NCBI GenBank assembly: GCA_965243145.1
Contig: CBDEUB010000002.1
Span: 62,001 to 126,000, forward strand
DNA length: 64,000 bases
Reading direction: 5' to 3'
From: CBDBLK01 sp965243145
GTDB taxonomy: Bacteria > Bdellovibrionota > Bacteriovoracia > Bacteriovoracales > Bacteriovoracaceae
In this document: positions 34,535-43,616 of the stretch, in pieces
Layout of the letters: each line of letters begins with the position of its first letter
Position numbering within the stretch: position 1 is the first letter of the stretch
Made by a program: the position numbers and the translations under genes
Notes under the pieces: generated by a model
What the model was told of the DNA's origin: nothing
The model's database searches: none
What the model saw: the letters and a program-made list of their open reading frames with translations, nothing else

Positions 34535-34934
34535 AGGAACATTAAAGAAAGCAAAAAACTACTGGGCGGCATCGGTTCCCTTGTTGTTGGTTCACACTCA
34601 AGGAAAGAGTAAAAAGGAGGCCTGTCTTATGGCCAAAGATGCCATTGAAAGTCTGGTGGAATGTAAGGGGTTTGAAGTGTCTGTCTCCATGGAAACCTCA
34701 TCAACATTTACGGTTCAATCTAACGACGAGGCCAAGTTGATTGCCTTTGCCTTGAAACAACAGCGCAATCACTACGGGTTGTCCGTTAGGGATGTTGTGG
34801 CGAGAATGGGACTTAAATCCCCAACCTCTTATTCTCAATATGAAACGGGAAAAGTGAATCCAACTTTAGAGAAAATCTCAAGGTTATTTTATGCTATTAA
34901 CAATGATTTAGAAATTATTTTAAAAATTAAGTAA
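34524..34934 (+). CDS. hicB: HicB-type antitoxin with XRE domain
   Basis: 136 residues from ATG 34524 with AGGAGG nine bases upstream (ATG 34515 is too close to it). N-terminal HicB partial RNase-H-like fold (IEGTLKKAKNYWAASVPLLL, KSKKEACLMAKDAIESL). The C-terminal half is an XRE helix-turn-helix (YGLSVRDVVARMGLKSPTSY, YETGKVNPTLEKISRLF). Intact although hicA carries a stop codon, so it may persist as a regulator. A terminator follows. Confidence 0.85.
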   Translation: MKIEGTLKKAKNYWAASVPLLLVHTQGKSKKEACLMAKDAIESLVECKGFEVSVSMETSSTFTVQSNDEAKLIAFALKQQRNHYGLSVRDVVARMGLKSPTSYSQYETGKVNPTLEKISRLFYAINNDLEIILKIK

Positions 34935-34983
34935 TTCTATCCCTGAAAGAAAATCGACATTCCTTGTCTTTAATCCTTTTAAA

Positions 34984-35014
34984 GCATTGTTTTAAGCAAT
35001 GCAATATTTTTTTT
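34984..35014 (+). terminator. rho-independent terminator after hicB
   Basis: Stem GCATTG / CAATGC with loop TTTTAAG (34984-35002), then AATATTTTTTTT. Sits 50 bases after the hicB stop. Confidence 0.7.
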
Positions 35015-35034
35015 AAGATCGGGTAATTTTTACA
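35015..35034 (+). promoter_or_regulatory. recurrent intergenic motif CGGGTAxTTTTTACA, copy 2
   Basis: AAGATCGGGTAATTTTTACA, directly after the hicB terminator and upstream of the RelE-type toxin operon. Confidence 0.35.
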
Positions 35035-35059
35035 GGGTTGAAGGGTTCCATGCCTTTTA

Positions 35060-35094
35060 TTTCCCGTCCTCGGTGGAAAAAGCTGGATTTGGGG
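35060..35094 (+). other. relic of a DUF4143 ATPase P-loop region
   Basis: AAAAAGCTGGATTTGGGG (35077-35094) is identical to 34040-34057, the Walker A region of the third DUF4143 gene, and flanking TTCCCGTCC is also shared. No frame survives. Suggests that a related ATPase gene once lay here or that part was copied. Confidence 0.4.
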
Positions 35095-35111
35095 TGGCGA
35101 TAGTCTTGACG

Positions 35112-35132
35112 AGTACCCATTTTAGGGGTACT
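35112..35132. promoter_or_regulatory. operator candidate of the RelE/XRE operon
   Basis: Perfect 7-bp inverted repeat AGTACCC / GGGTACT, 7-base spacer, 15 bases upstream of the toxin start. Position fits autorepression by the antitoxin. Confidence 0.5.
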
Positions 35133-35146
35133 ATCTTCAATTGAGG

Positions 35147-35422
35147 ATGGAAACTGTAGACTTGTCCCCTGTGAAAAAACAACTTCGCAGGGTGCCCAGA
35201 GATGTTATCAAGCGTATTCAAAGGTGGGTAAGCTATGTTGAGGCCCAAGGTATGAGAGAAGTTAGAAAAATTCCGGGCCTTCACGATGAACCACTAACGG
35301 GGAGGCGCAAGGGTTATCGATCGGTACGACTTGGCCGAAGCTGGAGGGCCATTTATCGTGAACACCACAAGGATGGAGTCGCTATCATTAGAGTTGAGGA
35401 GGTTTCTAACCATGAGTACTAG
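35147..35422 (+). CDS. RelE/HigB-type toxin
   Basis: About 91 residues (ATG 35147; TTG 35141 also in frame). LSPVKKQLRRVPRDVIKRIQ as N-terminal helix pair, RKIPGLHDEPLTGRRKGYRS, VRLGRSWRAIYRE and HHKDGVAIIRVEEVSNHEY: the central Arg/Lys-rich strand and C-terminal His-Tyr end match the RelE/HigB mRNA-interferase superfamily. Toxin-first order and overlap with an XRE antitoxin are as in higBA. Confidence 0.82.
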   Translation: METVDLSPVKKQLRRVPRDVIKRIQRWVSYVEAQGMREVRKIPGLHDEPLTGRRKGYRSVRLGRSWRAIYREHHKDGVAIIRVEEVSNHEY

Positions 35423-35711
35423 ATATACTTCAAAAGATTTGCAAAATGATTATGAACCGCTTACTTTTGCCGATCTTCTCCGTATCCAAAGGGAGGATGA
35501 AGGAATGGCCCAGACAGAAATGGCAAAAGTGCTGGGGATAACTAAGCAAAAGTTGTGTGACTTTGAGAAGGCCCGTCGCATTCCCTCTGCCAAAATGGCC
35601 GCCTCTTGGGCCAAAAAGTTAGGGCATCCACAAGAAGTCTGGGTTCAGATTGCTTTGCAGGATCAACTCAGACAAGATGAATTGGATTTTGAGGTATCCG
35701 TAGCTTCTTAA
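35412..35711 (+). CDS. XRE-family antitoxin (HigA-like)
   Basis: 99 residues from ATG 35412, overlapping the toxin by 11 bp. HTH: MAQTEMAKVLGITKQKLCDF followed by EKARRIPSAKMAASWAKKLG, then an acidic tail (QDELDFEVS) that may cover the toxin. Convergent with the exported-protein gene, 5 bp apart. Confidence 0.82.
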   Translation: MSTRYTSKDLQNDYEPLTFADLLRIQREDEGMAQTEMAKVLGITKQKLCDFEKARRIPSAKMAASWAKKLGHPQEVWVQIALQDQLRQDELDFEVSVAS

Positions 35712-35716
35712 AGTAG

Positions 35717-36418
35717 CTAATAATTGCTCAGGGGAATGTCCCGCCCTTTGGCAACGACCAGGGTTTGCCCCCACCGTACATCGTATTTATCCGCTTCGTC
35801 GCCGATCCTCATAGTTCCCGGCACTTCCTGGGGAAAAATATCTTGGTGGGTGCATTCGTCGATCTCGTAATCCGCGGTGAGCGCTTCCTCGTCGATGGTG
35901 AAGAAGAACAGGCAAGTGCCCTCAATTCGGTTTTTTGTCAATTGGGGTGTTGTACTGGCCAAAGTGTAGTGGATTTCGGCGCGGAAGTGGCCATTGACTG
36001 GCATGTAAACGGCGTTGGGCAAATCGTTGGCAAAATTCACCGCCATATTTCCCGCAAAGAGGATGAATGAGGTGTTCCATGTCCACAGGGCCGATTGCAC
36101 GGCGAATTTTAAACTTTTCAATTTGGTGGTTCCAAAAAGCAGCTTGGTAATGCCGACTCCCGCCAGGGCGCTCACCGGAGCGAGGCCAAGCAGATTGCTC
36201 TCGGCAAACCCGAGTTCGGGGTTGAAAATGCTTCCCTCCAGTTGCCTTTCCGACTTTTGGGCCACCGAGTTCAGCGCCTCCCTGGCCATATCTTTCAAGG
36301 CAAGGCCAGGGTGAATATAGTTGTTGTCCTGGGCGTGGGTGATGGTGGGGATAAAACCCAAGAAACTCAAAATAATGGTTTTGGCCAAAAGAGTAGAGAT
36401 CAAATTTTTCAATGTCAT
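35717..36418 (-). CDS. exported membrane-associated protein of unknown function
   Basis: 233 residues with signal peptide (IILSFLGFIPTITHAQ). An N-terminal helical stretch (PGLALKDMAREALNSVAQKS) precedes two hydrophobic segments (LAPVSALAGVGITKLLFG and WNTSFILFAGNMAVNF). The C-terminal third is polar with an acidic run. GGAGGAAACAGC gives a good RBS. Resembles the 29-30 kb exported pair in layout but not in sequence. Function unknown. Confidence 0.6.
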   Translation of the reverse strand: MTLKNLISTLLAKTIILSFLGFIPTITHAQDNNYIHPGLALKDMAREALNSVAQKSERQLEGSIFNPELGFAESNLLGLAPVSALAGVGITKLLFGTTKLKSLKFAVQSALWTWNTSFILFAGNMAVNFANDLPNAVYMPVNGHFRAEIHYTLASTTPQLTKNRIEGTCLFFFTIDEEALTADYEIDECTHQDIFPQEVPGTMRIGDEADKYDVRWGQTLVVAKGRDIPLSNY

Positions 36419-36528
36419 GCTGTTTCCTCCAGTTAGGGTTTGTGTTGACTGGCCACTTTTTACTGCAAGGCCTGAAGGATTGTCAACCCTGGGCCTTTTT
36501 AAAGACTCTGAGCAAAAATTCTTGGGCC

Positions 36529-38979
36529 TTATCCCCCCGCTTTGAGGGGGAACCCCGCCTTTTCTAAGTGGGCGGTAATGCTGTCCTCGGCGCGTTTGAG
36601 CGCCTCGCTGCTTAGAGTTTGGGCCTTGTCCTGCAAGTGGTGTCTCAGGGTGATGTATTTGAGTTTTTCCCCCTCGGGGGCGAAGATGTCGGCCACACTG
36701 CTGGAGACTCGTTCTTTCATCTTGAGGGATTTGAGCGCGGCCAAAACTTTGGCCACCGGCGTGTAGCGTTCGACTTCCACAGTGCAGTCGAAGTGGGTTC
36801 CGGGGAATTTGGCGGGGGCCTGGTAGCGGACTTTGTTTTTGGGGGTGACTTTCTCGGCGCTGTCCAGGTTGAGCACGCCCACGGCCAGGTGCCCCTTGAG
36901 TTTGAACTGGCGACTCAGGCGCGGGTGCAGGGAGAAGAGCGCGCCCTTGAGTTTGCCCATCAGGCGCAGGTGATAAAATTCAAAGGGGTGCAGGCCTGGC
37001 CAACGGGTATCCATCGCTTCGTTGGGAAAAGGGGCGTCCCGCTCCACCCATTCGACGGGGAATTGGCAGGCGCGCATCAAGCGGTCAAAGGCATTGGCCA
37101 AATCCATAAAGGGGGAGGCCTCGCTGCTGTAGAAAGCGACCGCCAATTGGGAAGTTTCCCGTCTGAAATCTTTGGCATTAAAGGCGTAGGCGCGCCCGAT
37201 CTCAAAACAGCGGAAGGCCTCTTCCCGTTTGGCGTTTAGGGCCACCGCCTTGAGCAGACTGGGCACCAAACTGGGGCGCATGCGATCCCACTCCCGGGAG
37301 GGAGGGTTGAGCAGTGTCAGTTCGGCGTTGTCCTGGGGCCAAGTGGCCCGCTTTAACAGTTGGCCTCCCACTAGGGGGTAAGTGTGCACTTCAAAGGCCC
37401 CCGCTTGCATGGCCAGACAATCGCGCAATTTTCGGTGCAAAACCTGGGCGGGAGTCAGGCGCGCTGGCCGCACTTCCAATCGCGGGGCGGTGGCGGGAAT
37501 ATTGCCGTAACCTATCATCCGGCCCACTTCTTCGATCAAGTCCGCAGGCCCTTCGATGTCCCGGGTGGCGCGGTAGGAGGGGACTCCCACTGAAAGGCCT
37601 TCGGGCCGGCGTTCAACGGAGAAGTCCAGTCGTTGCAGAATATCCACCACTCGGGATTCCTCCACGGGCACACCCAACACCCGCCGCAGTTCCGTCCACT
37701 TCAAGGGAATGTGCGGGGCCGCGGTGGTGGCCAAGTCGGGGCCGTCGTATTGCAATTGCCCCGTCACTCGGGCCTCGGGGCAGATTTGGAGGGTGAGTTC
37801 CCATGTCCGCCACAGCACCCGCTCCATGGACGGGGAGTCCAGGCCCTTTTCAAAGCGTTGGCAGGCCTCCGTGCGTAGACCGAGACGGGTGGAGGTGGCA
37901 CGCACCCGCGCCGGTTCCCAGTTGGCGACCTCGATAAAAAGATTTTGGGTGTTGTCGCTCACCCCCGAATTGAGGCCGCCCATGACTCCCGCTAGGACGA
38001 GGGCCTTGTCTGCGTCGGCGATGACGGTATCGCTGGGGTCGAGTTGGCGTTCGATTTCGTCGAGGGTGGTGAGGGTTTCCCCGGATTTGGCGAGTCTCAC
38101 CTGCACCCGATCCCCCGCAATGCGGGCGCGGTCGTAGATGTGCAAGGGATGGCCCAATTCCAGCATGACAAAGTTGGAGATGTCCACGATATTGTTGATG
38201 GCCTTGAGTCCCACCGCCCGCAGGCGCGCCTGCATCCATGTCGGGGATGGGCCAATTTTGACTCCGCTCACGGAGAGGCCAAAGAAACCAGTGCAGGCGC
38301 TGTCTTTGTCCACTTTGACAGCTATGGGAGTTGTCGCTTGGCCTTGATCGGCGGATAGTTTCTTTTGCCAGTCATTGTTATAGGGATTGGCCAGAGGAAC
38401 TTGGAGGATCGCCGCCAGTTCCCGCGCCATGCCGTAGTGGCCCCACAAATCGGGCCGGTGGGTGAGGGATTTGTTGTCGATGTGAAAGATGACATCGCCG
38501 CTTTGGCCCTGGTGTTGTTGCATATATTGATCGAATGGTTGCCCTACCGGGGCGTCGGGGTGCAAGTGAATAATGCCCTCAGCTTCGTCGGAGAGGCCCA
38601 ATTCGTATTCGGAACACAACATGCCGGCGGATTCCACCCCGCGAATTTTTTTGGCCTCCAGAGTGAGTCCGGTGGGCAACTTGGCCCCCACCGGGACAAA
38701 GGCCGCCTTCATGCCGATCTCCACATTGGGGGCCCCACACACCACCCGGTGGAATTTCCCCCCCTCCATTTCAAAATCCACCAACCACAGGGTGTCGGCG
38801 TTGGGGTGGGGTTCTTTGTGGGTGACTCTGACGACTTCCACCAGGGGCCAAACTGCGCCGGCCTCGACGACTTCTTCCACTTCCGCTGTGGCCAGGGTCA
38901 GGCGCTCGGCCAGTTCCCGCGCCGCCAGTTGGGGGGGAACGCTAACAAAATCTTTGATCCAGTTGAGAGAGATGAGCAC
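36529..38979 (-). CDS. pheT: phenylalanyl-tRNA synthetase beta subunit
   Basis: 816 residues, full length. Editing and tRNA-binding subunit of the alpha2beta2 enzyme. tRNA-binding EMAP-like domain near 40-150 (EVVRVTHKEPHPNADTLWLV), B3/B4 editing region, B5, then catalytic-like core and C-terminal FDX-ACB anticodon domain (FPGTHFDCTVEVERYTPVAK). Twelve bases after pheS. Last gene of the cmk operon. Confidence 0.97.
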   Translation of the reverse strand: MLISLNWIKDFVSVPPQLAARELAERLTLATAEVEEVVEAGAVWPLVEVVRVTHKEPHPNADTLWLVDFEMEGGKFHRVVCGAPNVEIGMKAAFVPVGAKLPTGLTLEAKKIRGVESAGMLCSEYELGLSDEAEGIIHLHPDAPVGQPFDQYMQQHQGQSGDVIFHIDNKSLTHRPDLWGHYGMARELAAILQVPLANPYNNDWQKKLSADQGQATTPIAVKVDKDSACTGFFGLSVSGVKIGPSPTWMQARLRAVGLKAINNIVDISNFVMLELGHPLHIYDRARIAGDRVQVRLAKSGETLTTLDEIERQLDPSDTVIADADKALVLAGVMGGLNSGVSDNTQNLFIEVANWEPARVRATSTRLGLRTEACQRFEKGLDSPSMERVLWRTWELTLQICPEARVTGQLQYDGPDLATTAAPHIPLKWTELRRVLGVPVEESRVVDILQRLDFSVERRPEGLSVGVPSYRATRDIEGPADLIEEVGRMIGYGNIPATAPRLEVRPARLTPAQVLHRKLRDCLAMQAGAFEVHTYPLVGGQLLKRATWPQDNAELTLLNPPSREWDRMRPSLVPSLLKAVALNAKREEAFRCFEIGRAYAFNAKDFRRETSQLAVAFYSSEASPFMDLANAFDRLMRACQFPVEWVERDAPFPNEAMDTRWPGLHPFEFYHLRLMGKLKGALFSLHPRLSRQFKLKGHLAVGVLNLDSAEKVTPKNKVRYQAPAKFPGTHFDCTVEVERYTPVAKVLAALKSLKMKERVSSSVADIFAPEGEKLKYITLRHHLQDKAQTLSSEALKRAEDSITAHLEKAGFPLKAGG

Positions 38980-38991
38980 GGCGGGTTTCTC

Positions 38992-40050
38992 CTAGTAGAG
39001 TTGAAATTGGCGCTGAAAGCGCAAGTCTGCGGCCGCCAAGAGGCGGATGTCGTCGATGGCGTATTTCATCATCACCAGGCGGTCGAGGCCCAAACCGAAG
39101 GCAAAACCGTTCCACTCTTGCGAGTCGATCTGTCCCGCCGCCAGCACGGTGGGGTGAACCATCCCGCAGGGCAAGAGTTCCACCCACCCGGTTTGCTTGC
39201 ACACTGGACAGCCGCGGCCCTTGCACAGAAAGCACTGGATGTCCAATTCAAAACCGGGTTCCACGAAGGGAAAATACCCCGGCCGCAGGCGCACTTTGAC
39301 CTGCCGTTGGAAAATCTCCCCCAGCAGGGTTTGCATAAAATAGATCAAGTGGCCAATGCTCACTTCGCGATCGATGAGCATCCCCTCCAGTTGGTAAAAG
39401 GCCATTTCGTGACTGGCGTCGGTGCGTTCGTTGCGGAAGACCACTCCCGGAGCGATAAAGCGGAAGGGTGGCCGGCGCGACTGCATGGCGCGCACTTGGA
39501 TGTTGGAGGTGTGGGTTCGTAAGAGATACCCGCTCTTTTCGCCGTCCTGGCCAGCAAACCAAAAGGTGTCTTGCATATCCCGCGCCGGGTGATCGGCGGG
39601 AATGTTGAGGGCCTCAAAGTTGTGCCATTCATCTTCTATGTGGGGGCCATCGACCACTTCAAACCCCATGGAGAGAAAAATGTCCTCGATGTCCCTTTGG
39701 ACAATGGTGCGGGGGTGGTATCCGCCGTGTTGGCGGCCCTTGGCCTGCACCCGCTCCAGGTGGGTGATGTCGATTTTGTCCCGTTCTAAACGGCGCTCGA
39801 TCCCGGCGTTTTCCATGTGCTCGCTTTGCGCCTGCAATTGGGATTGGATGCTTTCTTTGAGCGCCTGCACCCGTGGGCCAAATTGCTTTTTTTCCTCGGG
39901 GGTGAGGCCCTTGAGTGCTTTGAGCAGGGAATTCACCCGGCCATTTTTGCCCAAATATTTGGCCTTGAGATCGGCCACCTCGGCATGACTCGACAACGCC
40001 GCCAAATGTGCCTGGAAGTCTCGGCCAATGTTTTCTAATTCAGTTTCCAC
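38992..40050 (-). CDS. pheS: phenylalanyl-tRNA synthetase alpha subunit
   Basis: 352 residues. N-terminal coiled coil binds tRNA; class II motifs: motif 2 region FRNERTDASHEMAFYQLEG, motif 3 GFAFGLGLDRLVMMKY. A CxxC-type cluster (CFLCKGRGCPVC) before GWVELLPCGMVHP is found in many PheS proteins. Amino acid and ATP bind here. 18 bases downstream of hldA. Confidence 0.97.
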   Translation of the reverse strand: METELENIGRDFQAHLAALSSHAEVADLKAKYLGKNGRVNSLLKALKGLTPEEKKQFGPRVQALKESIQSQLQAQSEHMENAGIERRLERDKIDITHLERVQAKGRQHGGYHPRTIVQRDIEDIFLSMGFEVVDGPHIEDEWHNFEALNIPADHPARDMQDTFWFAGQDGEKSGYLLRTHTSNIQVRAMQSRRPPFRFIAPGVVFRNERTDASHEMAFYQLEGMLIDREVSIGHLIYFMQTLLGEIFQRQVKVRLRPGYFPFVEPGFELDIQCFLCKGRGCPVCKQTGWVELLPCGMVHPTVLAAGQIDSQEWNGFAFGLGLDRLVMMKYAIDDIRLLAAADLRFQRQFQLY

Positions 40051-40068
40051 AGCTTCCCTCGTTTTCTC

Positions 40069-41118
40069 TCAAAAGCGCTCCCGCAAACGCCGGTAAAAGG
40101 CCCGCAACTCGTCAGCGCTAACGGTGGCGGTTCCGCGCTTGGCCACCACTACCCCCGCCGCACAGTTGCCGATCCAGGCGGCCTCGTCGAGACTGGCCCC
40201 CGCCAAAAGGGCGGCAGTTAAAAGGCCAATGGTGGTGTCCCCCGCCCCGGAGACATCGAAAACTTCTTGCGCCACTGTGGGGATCATACGCAGGGCCGAG
40301 GCAACTGGAAAGAGGGCCATGCCCTCCGAACCCAGGGTCAGCACCAATTGCTCCACCCGCAGTTGGCCGACCAAGTGGCGGGCCATATTTTCCAAGTCGT
40401 CTTTTGAGTCGGGAGACGGGGACATTCCCAAGGCCTGCACCATGGCCCGCGCCTCTTTGAGGTTGGGCTTGAGCAAGGTGGCCCCTCGGTAAGTTGCCGG
40501 AGGGGCCTTGGCGCTGGGATCGGCCGCCACCATTTTGCCCGCATCTTGGGCCAGGGCGATGATTTCCGCGGCCACCTGTGCCGTCAGAGTGCCCTTGCCG
40601 TAGTCTTCCAAAATGATCCCGCTGTGGTGGGGCAAGAGGGCCTTAACCCGATCGACAATTTGCGCCTCCACTTCCTCACTGATTGGGCCTGTCTCTTCAT
40701 AGTCGATACGGCAAATTTGTTGCGTCGGAGTGGTGATGCGCTCTTTAAAAGTCGTCGGGCGGCCAAGGCCATACACCAGGCCATCACTGCCCATGCCGCG
40801 GGCATTGAGTTGTTGCACCAGGCGCTGGGCGCGCAAGTCGTCTCCCACCACTCCGCACAGGGTGCAGGGGATGTTGAGGCCCTTGAGGTTGTCGGCGACA
40901 TTGGCCGCCAGGCCCAATTTTTCCCACTCGCGATCCACCGACAAAACCGGCACCGGGGCCTCGGGCGAGATGCGCAGCACTTCCCCGCAGGTGTACTTGT
41001 CCAGGCCTAAGTCCCCCACCACCAGGATGGGTTCCAATTTGGGCAGGGCCAGGGCGATTTGGTTAAAGCGCTCTTCGCTGATGAGCGGGCATGGCCTGGA
41101 GGGGGAAGGGGCGGTCAT
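40069..41118 (-). CDS. hldA: D-glycero-beta-D-manno-heptose-7-phosphate kinase domain protein
   Basis: 349 residues from ATG 41118 with GGAG upstream; the reading frame upstream is a shadow of the GT9 gene. PfkB/ribokinase fold: LVVGDLGLDKYTCGEVLRIS at the N-terminus, RTTPTQQICRIDYEE-type region, and the catalytic GAGDTTIGLL anion hole. Phosphorylates heptose-7-P at C1 in ADP-heptose synthesis for LPS inner core. Only the kinase half of HldE is present; the nucleotidyltransferase half must be elsewhere. Overlaps GT9 by ATGA. Confidence 0.87.
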   Translation of the reverse strand: MTAPSPSRPCPLISEERFNQIALALPKLEPILVVGDLGLDKYTCGEVLRISPEAPVPVLSVDREWEKLGLAANVADNLKGLNIPCTLCGVVGDDLRAQRLVQQLNARGMGSDGLVYGLGRPTTFKERITTPTQQICRIDYEETGPISEEVEAQIVDRVKALLPHHSGIILEDYGKGTLTAQVAAEIIALAQDAGKMVAADPSAKAPPATYRGATLLKPNLKEARAMVQALGMSPSPDSKDDLENMARHLVGQLRVEQLVLTLGSEGMALFPVASALRMIPTVAQEVFDVSGAGDTTIGLLTAALLAGASLDEAAWIGNCAAGVVVAKRGTATVSADELRAFYRRLRERF

Positions 41119-42200
41119 GGGTTTTCTCCGGCGGCCGACTCCAAAAATTGCCGGCAGACTTTGGCGACTCGTTCGACTTCCAGTTTGGGCATACACGGGT
41201 GAAAGGGGCAATTCTCACCGGCGCAATGGGTGTGCTCGGGACACTCCACACCGGGGGTGAGCACCGCCACCTGCCCATCCCGCCGCAGGGGAGTCCAGCG
41301 CTTTTGCCCCGCGAGGGGGGAATACAGGGCCACTTGTTTGACTCCCAAGCTGTTGGCCAAATGGGTGGGGCCTGTGGAGGGGGCGATCAGCAGTTGAGCG
41401 TGTGAGAGCAGGTGGACAAAGTGCCTCAACCCCGCCTGGCCTCCGTTATAAAAATAAAAGTCGCGCTCTGGCCTAAGAGAGGTCTTCTTTAAGTAATGGC
41501 GCAATTCCACCAAATAAGGGGCATCGCTGTCGGTGTGGGAGATGGTGTACAAGTAGCGCCCGGGGTAGAGTTGGGCCAACCGTTCGATCAAACGGCCATA
41601 GTGGGAGGATGGCCAGTTGAGGGCGCTGCCCCCCATGCCCGGGTGGATAAAAATCAGCGGCCGTGTATCATTCCCCTGGCCGCGGCGAAAGCGTTGCTCG
41701 ACGGTGCGCTTTTCCCCGTCGTTCAAGTGAAATACGGTGCGGTAGTGTTGGGCCGCAAAGCGGGGGCGGATGCCCAGGGGGGCGAGCAAGTCCAGATTGC
41801 ACTGGCCCTCGTGGAGTTCCCCGTCCCCCCGGGATTGGCGCACTCCCCGGTTGAGGAAGAGAAAACTGGGCCAGCGCGAGAGCAATCCCGCGCGCGTGGG
41901 CAAGCGGGCGAACCAGGCGTAAAAACTGGGCCAGTGGGAACCCCCTGCATAGAGATAGGTGTCGGGGGCGAAGTGGGCAAACACATGGGCCAAGTGCCGC
42001 CACTTGGAAAAAGCATTTTGCCGGGGATCAAACACCCAGTGGGCATCCAGGCCATCGATTAAGGGCATCAGATGGCGGCAGCGGGGGCCGACTAAAACTC
42101 CCACCTTGGCGTGGGGGTGGTGTTCCTTGATCAGTTTGGCCAAAGGCAGGGTCAGCAAGAGGTCGCCGATGGCATCGGTGCGGCCGATGATGACTCTCAC
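41115..42200 (-). CDS. glycosyltransferase family 9 (heptosyltransferase-like)
   Basis: GTG 42200 (VRVIIGRTDAIGD) gives 361 residues, overlapping the cmk stop by GTGA; the long upstream extension of the frame is antisense/shadow of cmk. GT9 signs: RTDAIGDLLLTLPLA, IHPGMGGSALNWP, LLIAPSTGPTHLANSLG. Transfers heptose to LPS core in the inner-membrane leaflet. A C-terminal Cys-rich patch (CPEHTHCAGENCPFHPC) is a frequent GT9 feature. Adjacent heptose kinase fits the same pathway. Confidence 0.9.
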   Translation of the reverse strand: MRVIIGRTDAIGDLLLTLPLAKLIKEHHPHAKVGVLVGPRCRHLMPLIDGLDAHWVFDPRQNAFSKWRHLAHVFAHFAPDTYLYAGGSHWPSFYAWFARLPTRAGLLSRWPSFLFLNRGVRQSRGDGELHEGQCNLDLLAPLGIRPRFAAQHYRTVFHLNDGEKRTVEQRFRRGQGNDTRPLIFIHPGMGGSALNWPSSHYGRLIERLAQLYPGRYLYTISHTDSDAPYLVELRHYLKKTSLRPERDFYFYNGGQAGLRHFVHLLSHAQLLIAPSTGPTHLANSLGVKQVALYSPLAGQKRWTPLRRDGQVAVLTPGVECPEHTHCAGENCPFHPCMPKLEVERVAKVCRQFLESAAGENP

Positions 42201-42901
42201 GGCAGCACCAGTTGGCACAGGGCCGCCCTTTGGCGGACGACAGTGGCCATTTGTGCTTGGGCCTGTGACGGAGTGAGTGTGCTGGTGTCCAGCACGGTGG
42301 CGTCCGGCATTTGCACCAGGGGGGCGTGGCCACGCCCTCGGTCGCGCTGGTCGCGCTCTTGCAAGTCTTTTAAAATTTGATCTACGGAGGGGGGCGTCTG
42401 GCCCAGTTGGTGCAGTTGTTGCCAACGCCTTTGGGCGCGGACACGGGCATTGGCGGTGACAAAAAATTTGCAAAAGGCGCGGGGGAAGACCACGCTGCCC
42501 ACATCCCGCCCCTCCATTACGCACGGACGGTTACGGGGCAGGCCTCTTTGATAGTCCAACAGGTAGTGGCGCACACAGGGTAGGGCCGAGGCGCGACTGG
42601 CCCAGTCGGCGACGGGGTGTTCCCGAATGGCGCGCGTCCAATCTTCTCCGTCGATTTCCACCAATACTTCCGGGCGCTCGGGGGGGGAGTAGCGAAATTG
42701 AATCTCCCCCAGGAGTTGGTGGGCCACAGGCCCTTCTTCAAAGGGAATATTGCGGCGCTGGAAGGCCAGGCCGAGGGCGCGGTACATGGCACCGGTGTCG
42801 GCATATAAAAGGCCCAATTCTTCCGCTATGGCCCGCGCCAGGGTGGATTTCCCCGCCCCGCTTGGCCCATCTATGGCGACGACTGCAACGGGATTTGGCA
42901 T
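42197..42901 (-). CDS. cmk: cytidylate kinase
   Basis: 234 residues from ATG 42901 (MPNPVAVVAIDG); the extra 19 codons upstream look non-native. Phosphorylates CMP/dCMP. Walker A DGPSGAGKSTLAR, LLYADTGAMYRALGL, and the GRDVGSVVFP motif are diagnostic. First gene of the cmk-GT9-hldA-pheS-pheT operon. Confidence 0.95.
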   Translation of the reverse strand: MPNPVAVVAIDGPSGAGKSTLARAIAEELGLLYADTGAMYRALGLAFQRRNIPFEEGPVAHQLLGEIQFRYSPPERPEVLVEIDGEDWTRAIREHPVADWASRASALPCVRHYLLDYQRGLPRNRPCVMEGRDVGSVVFPRAFCKFFVTANARVRAQRRWQQLHQLGQTPPSVDQILKDLQERDQRDRGRGHAPLVQMPDATVLDTSTLTPSQAQAQMATVVRQRAALCQLVLP

Positions 42902-42966
42902 GGCGGGGAGTGTACACTGGCCCAGGGGAATCGCCAAGCCAGTGCGTCTATCTTGCATTTTGCGCT

Positions 42967-43575
42967 TTAAAATTGCACGGGAGTAAAATTTTCGGCGTTG
43001 ATGATGCTGGAACTATTCCCCGTGGCGCGAATGACAAAGAGTCCCTGGTTTTCTGCATAGATGTCCGCTTGAGAATCAACTTTGAGATAAGCAACCGCAC
43101 CGTAAATTTTTTTATCTTTATAGTCGGGAAAGATGTGTTTAAAATTTTTCAGCTTGTCAGTAAAATGCTTGGCCTTCTTGGGAGTGAGGGTGGTTTTCAC
43201 TTCCACCACCACCATTTCACTGCCGTTAAGAGCGGCAATATCAAATTCATATTTTTTACCATTCCAATGTGTTTCAATGCGCCTTACAGTGGCCTTAACT
43301 TCAATATTTCTGTGCTGGAGTTGTTGAACCAAATCGCCCTCCACCAAACTTTCCACTAATTTTCCCCACTCGCTACTAAAGCGGGCATCGGTCTTTTTGA
43401 GTTGGCGATCAGTCTCTTTCAGTTGGCGATCAGTCTCTCGCTGTGATTCGCGCAGTTCTTTGATATGTTGGCCAGTCTCTTTGAGTTGACGGCCAGTTTC
43501 TTTTTGCTCTAAGCGCAATTCTTCAATGCCTTGCAAAACCTTTTCCAAAGTGAGTTTTTTTTCAGAACTGGCCAT
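42967..43575 (-). CDS. coiled-coil protein with PD-(D/E)xK nuclease-like domain (1)
   Basis: 202 residues. The first 75 are a heptad coiled coil (KETGRQLKETGQHIKE and so on). The rest is restriction-endonuclease-like: YEFDIAALNGSEMVVVEVKTTL supplies the D...ExK pattern. It is distantly related to the two near-identical genes at 57930 and 59717 (shared ESLVEGDL/ENLIEGDL, VVVEVKTTLT, AVAYLK/CMAYLK). DUF3782-like group; role unknown. Confidence 0.75.
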   Translation of the reverse strand: MASSEKKLTLEKVLQGIEELRLEQKETGRQLKETGQHIKELRESQRETDRQLKETDRQLKKTDARFSSEWGKLVESLVEGDLVQQLQHRNIEVKATVRRIETHWNGKKYEFDIAALNGSEMVVVEVKTTLTPKKAKHFTDKLKNFKHIFPDYKDKKIYGAVAYLKVDSQADIYAENQGLFVIRATGNSSSIINAENFTPVQF

Positions 43576-43616
43576 CCTTACTCCTCATATTTTTAAGTCT
43601 GGCATACTCTACTATC

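Noticed and set aside
38365..39522. Long plus-strand open frame of 385 codons opposite pheT/pheS
   Set aside because: It is the complement of real pheT and pheS codons, has no RBS or family signature, and crosses the gap between the two genes.
41115..42524. N-terminal 108-codon extension of the GT9 gene to 42524
   Set aside because: It overlaps cmk on the same strand in another frame; GTG 42200 with GTGA coupling fits the family start.
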